This document shows positions 22,054-32,674 of a DNA stretch of 64,000 nt, piece after piece. The notes under the pieces are model-generated. The model saw nothing but the letters and a program-made list of their open reading frames with translations. It had not been told where the DNA came from and did no database searches. This stretch comes from Oikopleura dioica (Eukaryota > Chordata > Appendicularia > Copelata > Oikopleuridae): the NCBI GenBank assembly GCA_907165135.1, contig OU015569.1, forward strand, positions 8,494,501 through 8,558,500. Direction: 5' to 3'. The position numbers and the translations under genes were made by a program. Each line of letters opens with the position of its first letter. Position 1 is the first letter of the stretch.

Positions 22054-22381
22054 AATGAAAGATTAAAACTTTTATTAATTCTCTTATGGAACCAGATCAA
22101 TTAATACTTCTGTAATGTTAAACTAGATATTCTATTATCATTTCCGTGCTTTTTATAAATGTGAGGAGTGGTGGCGCTTTCGGTATTAATCTGCTACATA
22201 AAGAGGGCGCCAGCAGTTTAAAATGTCCGATGAATTCTATGCCGCGATCGGAAGCTATAGTAGGTCTGTTAGACGGCACCTTTTCTATCATAAACACATT
22301 TAGGATCAATTTATTATTAAACTAGCTGAAGACATAGATGAGAACCCCAGTGTCTATCATTAGACTTTCGAAATCGCTTAC

Positions 22382-23787
22382 CGTATCTTTCAGCAGCCTG
22401 ATCTGATCTCTTTCCACTGTGATTTGTCGACCTTCAATGGCGACAACGTAGGCTCCTGTATCAATTGTATTGCGGATAATTCCGATTATCTCCTGTCTAG
22501 AGATTTCTCCTTTGCTATATCGTTTGATAATGTTTTATCATTTAGCTATCTTAGTTCGAGCATAACTTCAGATTCAGCCCACTGTTATTCGCGATTAAAT
22601 AATTAATAATCATTAAAGGATTTAACTAGAGTAACGCAACTTTCCCTACATCCGTTTTTAGAAGTAATATCAAGAATCTACATTTGCTTCGTGAGTCTAA
22701 TGAATATAAGAAAGGCTTTAATTGAGAAAATCCTTTCCTTTTCATCAACCGTCAGAAAAACATTTTGATCTGGTTGAAGTCGTACATCCTTGACGTCGGT
22801 TAAATTCTAAAAAAAGTTAGTCGTCTCCCTTCTCGATGCGGAACTCTCGATTTTTTTCTCAATGTGGGCGCTTGTTTGTCACATGATTTCGCAAGTTCAT
22901 TTCTTGTTTATAAGTGTTGAGACACAATTTCGTTAAATTAGTCTGGAGAACGAACTTCTAAATGAGTAATCGGGTATTTTTGAGGTCTCGTCTCTTAGAA
23001 AACTTGGTGAAACACTGGCCGACCTTGGAACGCCATTAGTACAGGTGGCCAGACAAAAAAGACCTAGAGATCACCAAGAGAGGAAAGTTAAACGAGTGTT
23101 CATTCTTGAAAATTCCACATCACCAAAGATGGGCACTAGTATAGTTGTCTGCTGATACTCATTATTTGGCCTAAACAACCGTGGCATTTCTGACCCTTTA
23201 CTGAGCCTGGGAAATCTATGTTAAATTCGTGATTACAATTCTTACCTTCCCAACAAGCTGCGTCTTTTTGAAATACTGCTCGACCGATGTACCGTCGAAT
23301 CTCACCCTGAAAACAACGATAAGGACTTCTGAGAGAAAGTGTCCGTCTCACACACAGACTTATCGAGCTCTGACGCCAATTATTGTCTGTTATTGAGTTT
23401 GGCTTCTCTGGGAGGATCGTTCCTCTACGGAGTAACTTCAATCCACAGTCGCCAATTTTACTCGACAAACTTTTCAACCAAAACAATTTTGCTGACAGCG
23501 TTAAAAAAGTAAAGACACCACCATCAGCAAAATGTTCCCCAGTAGATTGTCTATTTTATCAATATTTGGCGAATAATGTGCGATATTTAATAATTCGAAT
23601 TTCTTAAAAAAATCCCATATATTCACCGACATTTGCCGGTAGAGGAATAATAATCAATTATTTCATACCTGATAAGTTCGCCATCGGCCTCGTCTGGCAC
23701 TATGCCTGTAATCGTGGCAGGATGAAAGATTCCATCGGAGGGTGCGGCGACGGCGCAACCGACGAAATCGGTGAGCTCCCTTCGCAT
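22382..23787 (-). CDS. Probable N-terminal exons of the C-clamp transcription factor
   Basis: Exons 23787-23669, 23306-23246, one starting at 22806, and 22492-22382 keep a continuous frame. They encode ELTDFVGCAVAAPSDGIFH, then DEADGELIRVRFDGTSVEQY, then VKDVRLQPDQNVFLT and IIGIIRNTIDTGAYVVAIEG followed by RDQIRLL. This succession of short beta-rich, Tudor-like segments fits the N-terminal conserved domain (DUF4772) of SLC2A4RG/ZNF704 proteins. The 3' end of the third exon is uncertain: a GT at about 22751 or a GA slightly later both work. The last exon ends in phase 0, which is the phase needed for the downstream ATG exon at 22053, yet no AG lies between the last in-frame stop and that ATG. 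Either an exon is missing from my model, the acceptor is non-AG, or two transcripts exist. Confidence 0.5.
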
Positions 23788-25874
23788 TCTCGATCAAATA
23801 AAGCTCGTTGCCATCGCGGCTAAAAAATACCCCTAAGATGATCATTTTTTGATGGGTCATAGAAGTCTTCAGACCTGAAGGCTTACTATTTTTTAACAAC
23901 GAAAAAACCGAATAGGTAAACATAAAAATTATTGTATAACTTTCCCTTCCCAAATAATTTTCCTTTCATTGTTGAATGAATCATACTCGGAGCAAGGTCA
24001 TATTCTGAGCCTCAAGTGTATCTAACCTGTCTTACCGGCACGAGCAAATACATTTAAGTTGGGTTTAATTTTCTAACCGGAAAAAAAAAGTAATAATATG
24101 TTAGAAAGCAATCAGCGATCGTAAGTAAACAAATCATTTCATGTCGCCGTGAAAATATTTACCAAGCAACTTACTGTAAACTGTATGTATCTAGGAAGAT
24201 TCTTTTCCACTCTCTAAATTGGTTTTACTCTCTTCTAGTGTTTTCCTCGTTGTTTTTGAGTTCGATTGACAGGAATTTTCGAGAAGTTTGTTGTTTCCTC
24301 GTCGACTGACTTCCGCTTTCTTAGGGTTGTCTTCTGATGGCGGAGGTGCTGCTAGTTGCACCAGACTGAGTTTTGGAGTAGATGCTTTGATTAGCTATTT
24401 ACTCAGAATGTTGCTCGGGGCTACAGCGCTCTACACACTTCTTTCAAGTAGTGAACTTGAGTTGGGTTCGCTGGCTGATCAGAGCAGAGCGCGGGCGGCT
24501 CTTCTTCTTTTCAAAGAGTAAAACGATCCTCTCGAAAAAATGGTGATTTTTTGGCTCTGGCTCCTTTGGCCAGATACTAACTTCATGTGATGCACGTGGC
24601 TGGCTCGAACACGTGACCACACCGGTTTGAAAACAAAGTAGCCGCGGACGAGTAGCCGGCCCGTCGATACGTCCTCCACTGTCCCGAGGGATGACGGACA
24701 GCCGAGGGGGCCAATCGTCAGAAAGAGCCTACGCGTTGACGCCGAAAACAGCAACTCCGTCGATAATTTTGGCAGAGGCACGTATTTTTTAGGAAAAGAA
24801 ACTCAGATGACCTCTCAACTGTCGCGTTGGTGGGTGCTTGGCAATGACCTTCAGCTACTGACCAGCGCCAGAAACAAGAGACAAATCTGATCGAGCCCTC
24901 AGAGCATCCAAATGAGCATCAAATATCTAGATGTCCTCCTCGGAGCGTTTTCTCGCCGCCGAAGGCCGGTAAAGGACATTTACTAGACGAGGTCTTGACA
25001 AAAGCCTTGTCAAAGATTGTGCTTCCTCTGCAGAATACAAAAGAACAAAGAAACTACTCAAAAACAGGGTCAATAGAGTAGCGCTTTTCAGAATTCCGTC
25101 GCAATTAATCATTGACCGTGCCGTCGGCAGGGCCGCCCGGCAACCATTCCAGAAGTTCAGCAAATACCGAGCACTCCTCCGATATTGCCTCGTAAAATGT
25201 GACGAATCATCATTTATTTTGTCTTCAATTCTATGCTTATTTGTATAAGACCATTACGGTGAAATAAGAAAACAAATGTCGAAATTCGATTGAGCTCGAT
25301 TGTAAGCGTATCTAAAAGTACACTCAGCCCATCTCTTGAGCAAGAATGTGCGCAAAACTGACGAAAGGCAATAAGGAAGAGACTAATTTAAGTCCTTTTA
25401 TTACGAAGCCGGCCTTCCGACAGTAGAATCTTATCCGTAATTACTTCGGCATTCATTGAATATTCAAACGATATTCTCGAGGAGGCTCCTGAATAAGCTT
25501 AAAACTACTCGATTGGAACTGTGGCCCTGAATTTTATGAATACCGACTGACAAACAAAACACTTTGTCGCTTCGACAACCCGGCGCCGTGTTTTCGAAAT
25601 GGTGTTTTTTACGCTATAGTTAATGCGTAATAACTAATAATAAGGATACTCTTGATGAAGGACTACTGGAACGTACAGCTTACGAACCTGAAAGCTCTAC
25701 GTTCCGATTGCTACCGGGGGTTTTTTATTACTTGATCTTGTTTTCGGAGAAAAGAGTCAGTAACCAACTCCAATAAATAATTTGGTTTCCAGAACGTTAA
25801 TCTAGGGAGGAGACATAAGGACAGAGCGGTTGAAAGACAATTTCGTTCTTATTTAATTGACAAGGGTTGTCTAT
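23788..25874. other. Gene-poor interval
   Basis: Roughly 2 kb upstream of the C-clamp gene. A TTTTTTAG at about 23830 followed by a short leader to the ATG at 23787 suggests a 5'-UTR acceptor. The GC-richer stretch 24240-25200 has open frames on both strands without recognisable domains; it may be a promoter or untranslated region, or a decayed element. Nothing else can be supported. Confidence 0.4.
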
Positions 25875-26792
25875 TTACTCATCGTCTTCCTCTTCGGCGG
25901 CTCGGACTCGGTGAAGCTCTCGGATCTTGGCGTTGAGGACGGCGTCGCAGTACATGAGACCTTCAGGCTCGGAGAGAGTCATCTCAATTCGTCGCTCGTG
26001 GGCAGCGGTGGTTCGTCGGATAACTGGAAATTAACTGGATAATAATTATTGGATAGTAGAGAACTTACATCCGAATTCCCAGTAGGCGAAGTGAACGGTG
26101 AAAAGAGCGAGCATTCCCCACCAGATCATGCTCATTCGGCTTCCCATATCATACCTGGAAGATTCCGGTAGATTAATTAACTCTCTATTTGTTCACTTAC
26201 TGTTGGGACCAGATTGGGGGAACAGCGAGGTGTCCCTTAGCGGTAGATCGCTGGAAGGAACCTTCTACGACCTCGACAACCTTGGGAGCTTGCTGAAAAT
26301 TTTAATTAAACTAATGCTGAATCATTTTGTATATCTTCGGTTATCTTAAATTTAGATTCTATATTATAGTCTATAATTTATAGACTCTATAATATAGAAT
26401 ACTGACAATATATTGTTTTTATCAATGTTTTTAAGGCTGAAGAATAGCATCACACAATAGCATCAAAGAGCTTTAGCATCTACAAATTAAGATTTCATGA
26501 TGTCTAAACAGTATACTAGAAAGTGTATAGTCTAACCTGTGTAGAGGTAAGGCTTCGTTATTATAGTTAATTGTCGTGCGATTATTTTTAAAGGGCTTTT
26601 GATGTAAATAATATATGCATATGATATGTGTTCACAGAGATTCATAAAAATCATGTGAATCAATTTCTCACAACTCATAAACTAACTCATTAAAATATTT
26701 TCATGGTCAAAAATAAGAAAGATCGCGCCTCGTCTTACCTGAACGGCTCCGGTTCGGGAGAAAACTCGGGCGGCGAGGCTTCGTCGGAGCAT
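25875..26792 (-). CDS. Small predicted mitochondrial single-pass membrane protein
   Basis: Four exons (26792-26739, 26292-26201, 26154-26069, 26023-25875) give 126 residues in frame. The N-terminus MLRRSLAARVFSRTGAV is a textbook mitochondrial presequence (basic, no acidic residues). After a short matrix-like segment (HLAVPPIWSQQYDMG) comes one transmembrane helix (SMIWWGMLALFTVHFAYW), then a charged C-terminal domain (RRTTAAHERRIEMTLSEPE) ending EEEDDE. Size and layout resemble supernumerary subunits of respiratory complex I or the ATP synthase, but I do not recognise a specific family. Intron 1 (26293-26738, 446 bp) is long for this genome and contains a short palindrome near 26350-26400. 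Confidence 0.75.
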
Positions 26793-27326
26793 TCTGAACA
26801 AAAATCAACGATTACTACGGAAGAATGATTATTATTTGATGTTTTTTCTTTTTTAATAATAAATTCTCTTTTGTTTAATGAAGAAGGTGACTCAGGTTAC
26901 TCGCGCGGCGCCCTGAAATGACTCAACGCTTTGTGAGATCATCTACTAAGATTGTAATGAAAAAATCGCCGTTCGAGTTACCAGAGCAAAATTTGAGATC
27001 AAATGAAAGGATGGCAGTAAGATAAAAACCGACAATATGAACTAAGAAGCAGAATTTGTTGAAGAAGCCTGCTTCAAGCAGGTTGAATGACGGGAGAACG
27101 GGCCGAAAACAGTCGCGTTGGCAATCTAAAATAAATGATTCTAGAGAAAGCTTCTCGGTCGATGATGACACCCTTAGCAGAAGTAGTGACTCTGGTTAAG
27201 TTTGAAGTGATTCAGCATGACAAATTAAAGATGGTACAATTGTGCAACCAGCAACGAGAATCAAAATCTTTGATTTTCAAGTGATGTGAGAATCAATTAA
27301 AGCGATGCAATGCAAGCGACATGATC

Positions 27327-28791
27327 TTACCATATTGAAATGTGTCTCATGGCAGGCAAAACGGTTATCGGACGGCCGTGCATAAGTGTGCCAGTTATTC
27401 GGTCAACAGAGGCTTGAGCATCTCGCGCTTCAAAATAAGTAACTTCACATTTCGCATCAGATAGCTGCACTCTGTCTACACCGCCGACGCGCTCAAATAA
27501 GTCCCTATAGTTTCAATGAGTCAAAAGCAGATATCTACCCCAGTACCGTATTTCCTGTGTAGTAACAGTTATATCCAAGTTTCTAATTTCAACACGAGTA
27601 AAGGGCTCTCCGTATCCTGGTCGTGCAAGACTCGGGTCGTTCGGATCGTAAGGAGGCATCACCGGATGAGCTGGCGGCGGTCTCGTCACAGGAGGAGGAG
27701 GTGCGAAATTTCTTGGCGGATAAGTGTTTGAAAATCCGTATTTATCTTCCTCAAAGCTATCTTGCTCCATCACTTTACGCTTGTCGCCATCGATTTTTAC
27801 CATTAATTTTCGGCCACATAGTTCTTGTTGGTTCAACAGAAGCACAGCTCGGATAGCGTCTTCTTTCTTGAAACAAAAGTCAGTGTGCTTCCTCTGAAGA
27901 TGAGCATCTTACCGAGGAAAATGTAATAACAGCGAGGCCCGGTTTGGGAATGTCTACGTCTATCACCGATCCGGCGAGGGAAAAGACGTCTTTCAGTTCT
28001 GGAATCGTAACGTCAAACAAGATATTACTATAAAAGTCTTATAAGTTATAAGTTATAACGTTACTGTTATTTTACTAATTAGTGATCACTCCCGGGGTTT
28101 CACAAGAATGCCTGAACTTACTGGACAAAAATAGAATTCGAAATAGGTCCTTCTCCGAGACGCTGTATTGTATCGTCATCAACATCGAAGCCCGGTATGG
28201 CTTCTAGTATTGGAATTCCATTTAAGGTAGCCGGCGCTCCAGGTCGCCGGTCACCTGATCCGCCCAGATACCCGCTTCCAGATTGAAATTGTTTCTGTGG
28301 AAGGTTTGTCATAGAAAGACCCTATAAGAATCTGTCAATATTCAACCGTCGGACTAAACTGATATCATTTAGTCACTACTTTTGGGATTCCTATGAAAAG
28401 GAATACTCCCAAAATGACAAAAGTAGAGGCATAAGGCTCCTTACCGCGAGTTGCATACATTCACGAAGTTCGACCTCATCGCTGTCGCGAAATATTTTTA
28501 TGTCTCGCCCTTCAAAGGGCTTCCGGTGCATCTGACGAATACATGTTTCCATATCGCCGTGATTGGAAAACTCAGCGTAGCCGAACCCAGCACTGCGCCC
28601 ATCAGCAAGCTCAACGACGTTGACGAACTTAACATCACCAACAACTTCTTTGATCTTATCTGAGAGAGAGCTTGAAACGTGCACTGAGAAAGAAGGTTAC
28701 CTTTGAGGGTCTTCCACTTCACGCTGAAAGGAAGATTCTTTATAATAACTTGAAATTTTCTACGTTCGCGTGAAGGTGAAAATCGATCCAT
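27327..28791 (-). CDS. HNRNPM/MYEF2-like three-RRM RNA-binding protein
   Basis: Six exons (28791-28701, 28659-28445, 28321-28122, 28027-27913, 27866-27547, 27504-27327) give 372 residues in frame. RRM1 (about residues 13-90) has FQVIIKNLPFSVKWKTLKD and AGFGYAEF, matching the unusual IPFDVKWQTLKD of HNRNPM and MYEF2. RRM2 (around residues 165-245) has NSIFVHNILFDVTIPELKD and LAVITF with a degenerate RNP1; RRM3 (about residues 295-370) starts TRVEIRNLDITVTTQEI and ends at the stop. Between RRM2 and RRM3 is a proline-rich linker. These proteins regulate alternative splicing in the nucleus. It is shorter than human HNRNPM and lacks the long Met/Gly repeat. A palindromic transposon begins 57 bp upstream of the start codon. 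Confidence 0.88.
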
Positions 28792-28847
28792 GACTTTCTT
28801 AACCGAAAAACTTAAGCGAAATGGAAAATTTTCGCTTTTTGTACAAA

Positions 28848-29418
28848 GATGAATTACCATAACAATTTTTTGGCCGAAAAAAATTTTTTGAGATAATGGC
28901 ATATTCTGAAAGCCCAAGTCAAAATTAGTCGATCCCCAAATTTCTAGGGCTCAATGACGTCATTATGACGTCATTTATGATTAATAAATGTCCGAAAAGG
29001 CTCCAAATTCATGAAACTTTGGAACGTTTTTTGAGACGGTTATCGTTTAAAATATATTTTTCTGCCTATAGCATGTTGTTAGGCAGGAAAAATTACGTGG
29101 GGACCCGAGGTTAATTTTTCGAACCGACCGGTTTCGAAAATTACCGGACACTAGAACCGGTTGGTAATGATGGTTTGAGCCCGGGTCCCCACGTATTTTT
29201 TCACGAGGAATCCGAATCCGCCGAGAAAATAAGGATTAAAAAACGTTTTTGGCTCTAAAAAGCGTTTCAAAGATAAAATTTTCAAATGAGCCGGATGACG
29301 TCATAATGACGTCACATGGCCCTAGAATTTGGTGATTCTGTCTAATTTTTTATGGGCTTTCAGAATATGCCATTATCTCAAAAAATTTTTCGGCCAAAAA
29401 TTCTTATGGTAATTCATC
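28848..29418. mobile_element. 571-bp palindromic transposon (copy 1) with 4-bp target duplication
   Basis: The ends read gatgaattaccataa and, at the right, its reverse complement; the whole element folds back on itself with about 250-bp arms. CAAA flanks it on both sides (28844-28847 and 29419-29422), a 4-bp target duplication. Both arms carry tandem TGACGTCA palindromes (for example near 28950-28975 and 29285-29310), the consensus CREB/ATF site. The centre holds a second palindrome rich in ccggt. No coding capacity. Copy 2 lies at 30145-31668. It sits directly upstream of the HNRNPM-like start codon. Confidence 0.9.
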
Positions 29419-29742
29419 CAAAGGTACATCTAAGCGGCCGGGAGTAAATCGTTTCAATATAAACATTAGTGTTGAAGAAGAATGCTATAACGTCTCGTGG
29501 GGACAGATGTCCAAATTAGCATTAGTTACTGAGAACAAGGATGACTATGGCGTTAGTCTACATGTTACGCCGCTATCTGTTACGACAAATATTCGGTTTT
29601 ACTGCCACAAGGATGCCGGGTATTGACGTAAATGAGTGTCGGTTTATTTCTAGAAAAAAGAAACAGAATAATTACTGATAGTAATAGAAAAATATCGTTG
29701 GAAAGTAAAAAAATATGAAAGAAAAGCGAAAAGAAGAGGAAA

Positions 29743-31946
29743 TCAATGAAGCTGCTCAGTTAGAATGGGCACTTGCTCGGGTGATGTCGACCAGAGTTTG
29801 TAAAGATTTGATGACATCTCCTCGAAAGCTTCCAGAACGCCAACATTTTCTCTAGCAGAAGTCTTAAAATCGTAAATGACTTAACTTAGGAAGAGTAACA
29901 CCTTGAAATATTTTAAGCCGAGATTATCAGCAAGGCGTCTTGCTTCTTTATCTGTTACAACGTGGCGGTCAGGATTAATGTCATCTTTATTGCCAATGAG
30001 ACAGCCGGGTACTTTGACATCTAGCGCGCGAAGCTTGCCAATCCACTTTTCGACATTATCAAATGACTTTCGATTCGTCAAATCGAAGACAACAACAACG
30101 ATAGCTGAAAGTGAATTTAACGATTGCCTGTGCTAAGTGAATACGATGAAATTCCATAAGAATTTTTCGGCAAAAAATTTTTGTGAGCTATCAGTAGGGA
30201 AGTCACTAATAATTTGAGCATTTTTTCTAGCTTAGTAGGGTGGGCATATAATACAGTTTTAGAATCCTCAGAAGCTGAGGATCATTTTGACTATTGATAG
30301 TGAGGGGTCATCTCGTACCCTGAGGGCATTTTGGTACCTCCAAAAGTCCAAAATTCTGGCCAATTTCGGAAATCCGTAGTGATGACCCCCTAACCCCCGC
30401 TTTTTCGCGCACGGTTTAGATATGTTGTAGCCCAGGCTCTGAGGGTCATTTCTAGGGGTCGGAAAGTATTGATTACCCCCATTCCAGAGGCGCTAGAGAC
30501 CTCTGAAGTTTGGGAAATCGACCAAAAATAGGTACTTTTTGGAAAAAGTGCATATTTTTCATCAGTTATGCTTTAAAAACGCCTGTTATCACTTATGCTT
30601 TCCTTTTTCAGAGTAGAGACATAGTTTGGTGTCATCTGAGGTCATTTGGGATCACTTATCATAATTTCAAGAATTTTTATAATTTTCACCTCAGATGACC
30701 TCGGATGACACCAAACAATGTCTCTACTCTGAAAAAGGAAAGCATAAGTGATAAAAAGCGTTATTAAAGCATAACTGATAAAAATATGTACTTTTTCCAA
30801 AAAGTACCTATTTTTGGTCGATTTCCCCAACTTCAGAGGTCTCTAGCGCCTCTGGAATGGGGGTAATCAGTACTTTCCGACCCCTAGAAATGACCCTCAG
30901 AGCCTGGGCTACAACATATCTAAGCCGCGCGCGAAAAAGCCGGGGTTAGGGGGTCAACACTACGGATTTCCGAAATTGGCCAGAATTTTGGACTTTGGAG
31001 GTACCAAAATGCCCCCAGGGTACGAGATGACCCCTCACTATCAATAGTCAAAATGATCCTCAGCTTCTGAGGATTCTAAAACTGTATTATATGCCCACCC
31101 TACTAAGCTAGAAAAAAAGCTCGATTATTAGTGACTTCCCCTAGCTATCAGCATATTCTGAAAGCCCGTATCAGAATTAGTAGAATCCTAAATTCTAGCA
31201 CTTGATGACGTCACGATGACGTCATCACTGATGATTGATGGTCCAGAACCGCGGAACCTTAGGTACGCTTTTTGAAGACGTTTTTGTCGAAAAAATAATT
31301 TTTTTCTTTGCAGGAGGTTGTTCAGCATCGAAAACTACACGGGAATCCGGGTTCGAACCGGCCATAACCAGCCGGTCATTTTGGCGGTTCAATTTGTAAC
31401 CGGTCGGTTCGGAAAAATTCTTCCGGATTCCCACGTAGTTTTTGATGCTGAATAACCTCCCGCAAAAAAAATTGCTTTTCAACAAAAACGTTCTCTAAAA
31501 GCGTACCTAAGTTTCTAGGATTCTTCACCTTCAATCATCAGTGATGACGTCATCGTGACGTCATCAAGTGCTAGAATTTGGGGATTCCACTAATTCTGAT
31601 ACGGGCTTTCAGAATATGCTGATAGCTCACAAAAATTTTTTGCCGAAAAATTCTTATGGAATTTCATCATACCCTACTCACCGATCATGTCAAAATGGGG
31701 CTCAATAAGCGGCTCGAATAGGTTCTCACCCGCCAAGTCGGTTAAAATAAGACAAATCTCGTCCTCCGTTTCAGTCAAGTCGATTATTTTCGAGGAAAGA
31801 TTAACTGAGGTTGTCATCTGGTAGTTCTTGGGAAACTCAGCGCCGTCTGAGACCAGTGCTTGACATAACGCTGTTTTGCCGACTGAAGCATCTCCCACTA
31901 TTCCGCATTTCACCATTAGAGTCTGGCCGTATGCATCAAAGCCCAT
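29743..31946 (-). CDS. IFT27: Intraflagellar transport GTPase IFT27 (RABL4, BBS19)
   Basis: Three exons (31946-31682, 30104-29902, 29862-29743) give 195 residues in frame (human 186). IFT27 is the Rab-like GTPase of the IFT-B complex, paired with IFT25, and needed for BBSome exit from cilia. Seen: P-loop GDASVGKTALCQ, the IFT27-typical SDGAEFPKNYQMTT, a degenerate G3 (LTDLAGENLF, no DTAGQ), G4 GNKDD and G5 TSAREN. Intron 1 (30105-31681) is 1577 bp, about 30 times the local norm, because it holds a nested pair of transposons listed separately. The start follows a TTTCAG by one base, which together with the RPS21 stop only 83 bp upstream suggests a trans-spliced operon member. Confidence 0.95.
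30145..31668. mobile_element. Palindromic transposon copy 2, interrupted, in IFT27 intron 1
   Basis: Ends read gatgaaattccataagaatt and its complement, with ATAC duplicated on both sides (30141-30144, 31669-31672). Removing the inner insertion (30195-31143 plus one 8-bp duplication) leaves about 567 bp, nearly the length of copy 1 at 28848-29418. The same landmarks are present: catattctgaaagccc near each end and paired TGACGTCA motifs near 31205-31225 and 31540-31565. Non-coding. Confidence 0.9.
30195..31143. mobile_element. 949-bp hAT-like foldback element nested in the palindromic transposon
   Basis: The element is one long hairpin. Its ends read TAGGGAAGTCACTAATAAT at the left and the near-complement at the right, and it is flanked by an 8-bp direct repeat GCTATCAG (30187-30194 and 31144-31151). 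An 8-bp duplication with TAGGG-type ends fits the hAT superfamily. The arms stay paired for more than 400 bp each, up to a centre near 30660-30690. Arms differ at scattered positions. No transposase frame is present, so it is non-autonomous. Confidence 0.9.
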
Positions 31947-32028
31947 TCTGAAACGAAGAAAATAAGAGCAAATAGCAAGGCACTCAAGCACAGGTTTAAC
32001 AGCGCGAGTAGGTGTTACAGTAGTTGGT

Positions 32029-32467
32029 TTACTTGGCGAGTCCATTTTCCCGGGCAAGACGGTAGATAGAGTCGTCGGACTCACCCATGCGTCGGAGAGC
32101 GCCGCAAATGGCGAAGGTGGTGTTAGTTCGGAGCATCGTTCCGGTGGTGGGGTCTACGTCACAGAAGTTCAATTGGATTGAAGACTTGTCCTGGGTTTTG
32201 TTTAAAAGACTGATGGAATATCCCGGCATAAGATTAATATTGCTAGATCCTATCACCTATAAAAGCAGCAAAGATGTTCCCACCGTTATTTTGAAATACA
32301 CTTAAATGTATCAAGAGGTACCCAAAATGGCTCTTTTCTAACCTAATTCCCATGCCCGGCGACTTTTTAATTTTTTAAGCAATTACCTTTGCTCCAATGA
32401 GCCTGTTTGAAGCAGTGCACTTTCGGGGGATGTACAAATCAACAACACGTCCTTCGTCGTTTTGCAT
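32029..32467 (-). CDS. RPS21: 40S ribosomal protein S21 (eS21)
   Basis: Two exons (32467-32387, 32190-32029) give 80 residues in frame (human 83). eS21 is a small subunit protein of the 40S ribosome. The start [20 protein letters not shown] and SNRLIGAKD match the family almost residue for residue, as does the C-terminal [20 protein letters not shown]. The middle ([19 protein letters not shown]) is more diverged. The single intron (32191-32386, 196 bp) is longer than most here. The stop lies 83 bp before the IFT27 start on the same strand. Ribosomal protein genes often head operons in O. dioica, which would fit, but no spliced-leader evidence is available from the DNA alone. Confidence 0.97.
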
Positions 32468-32674
32468 TTTGAGTAAATACCGAGTCTGAAAACGGACGCC
32501 GTTGAGAGTGGTATAGAATGGGGTAATATTCAAACGAAATTGCAGGTCTGGACAGAAAACGAAGAAACACACTACACAAGAGTTGCCCTTAGAATGATCT
32601 TAAAAAAGTTGTTTGATGGTTCAATTGAAATGAAGTTGAGAAATATTTTGCAATTGCAGGCGCTCTACGCATTG

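Noticed and set aside
24590-24640. ggctcgaacacg resembling a tRNA T-loop
   Set aside because: No matching 7-bp acceptor stem or anticodon arm at the right distance.
24479-25163. Minus-strand frames in a GC-rich patch
   Set aside because: No recognisable domain and poor continuity between frames; kept only as an unassigned interval.
31323-31445. gggttcgaacc near 31352 resembling a tRNA T-arm
   Set aside because: It is the centre of the palindromic transposon; no acceptor stem, D-arm or anticodon arm can be built around it.
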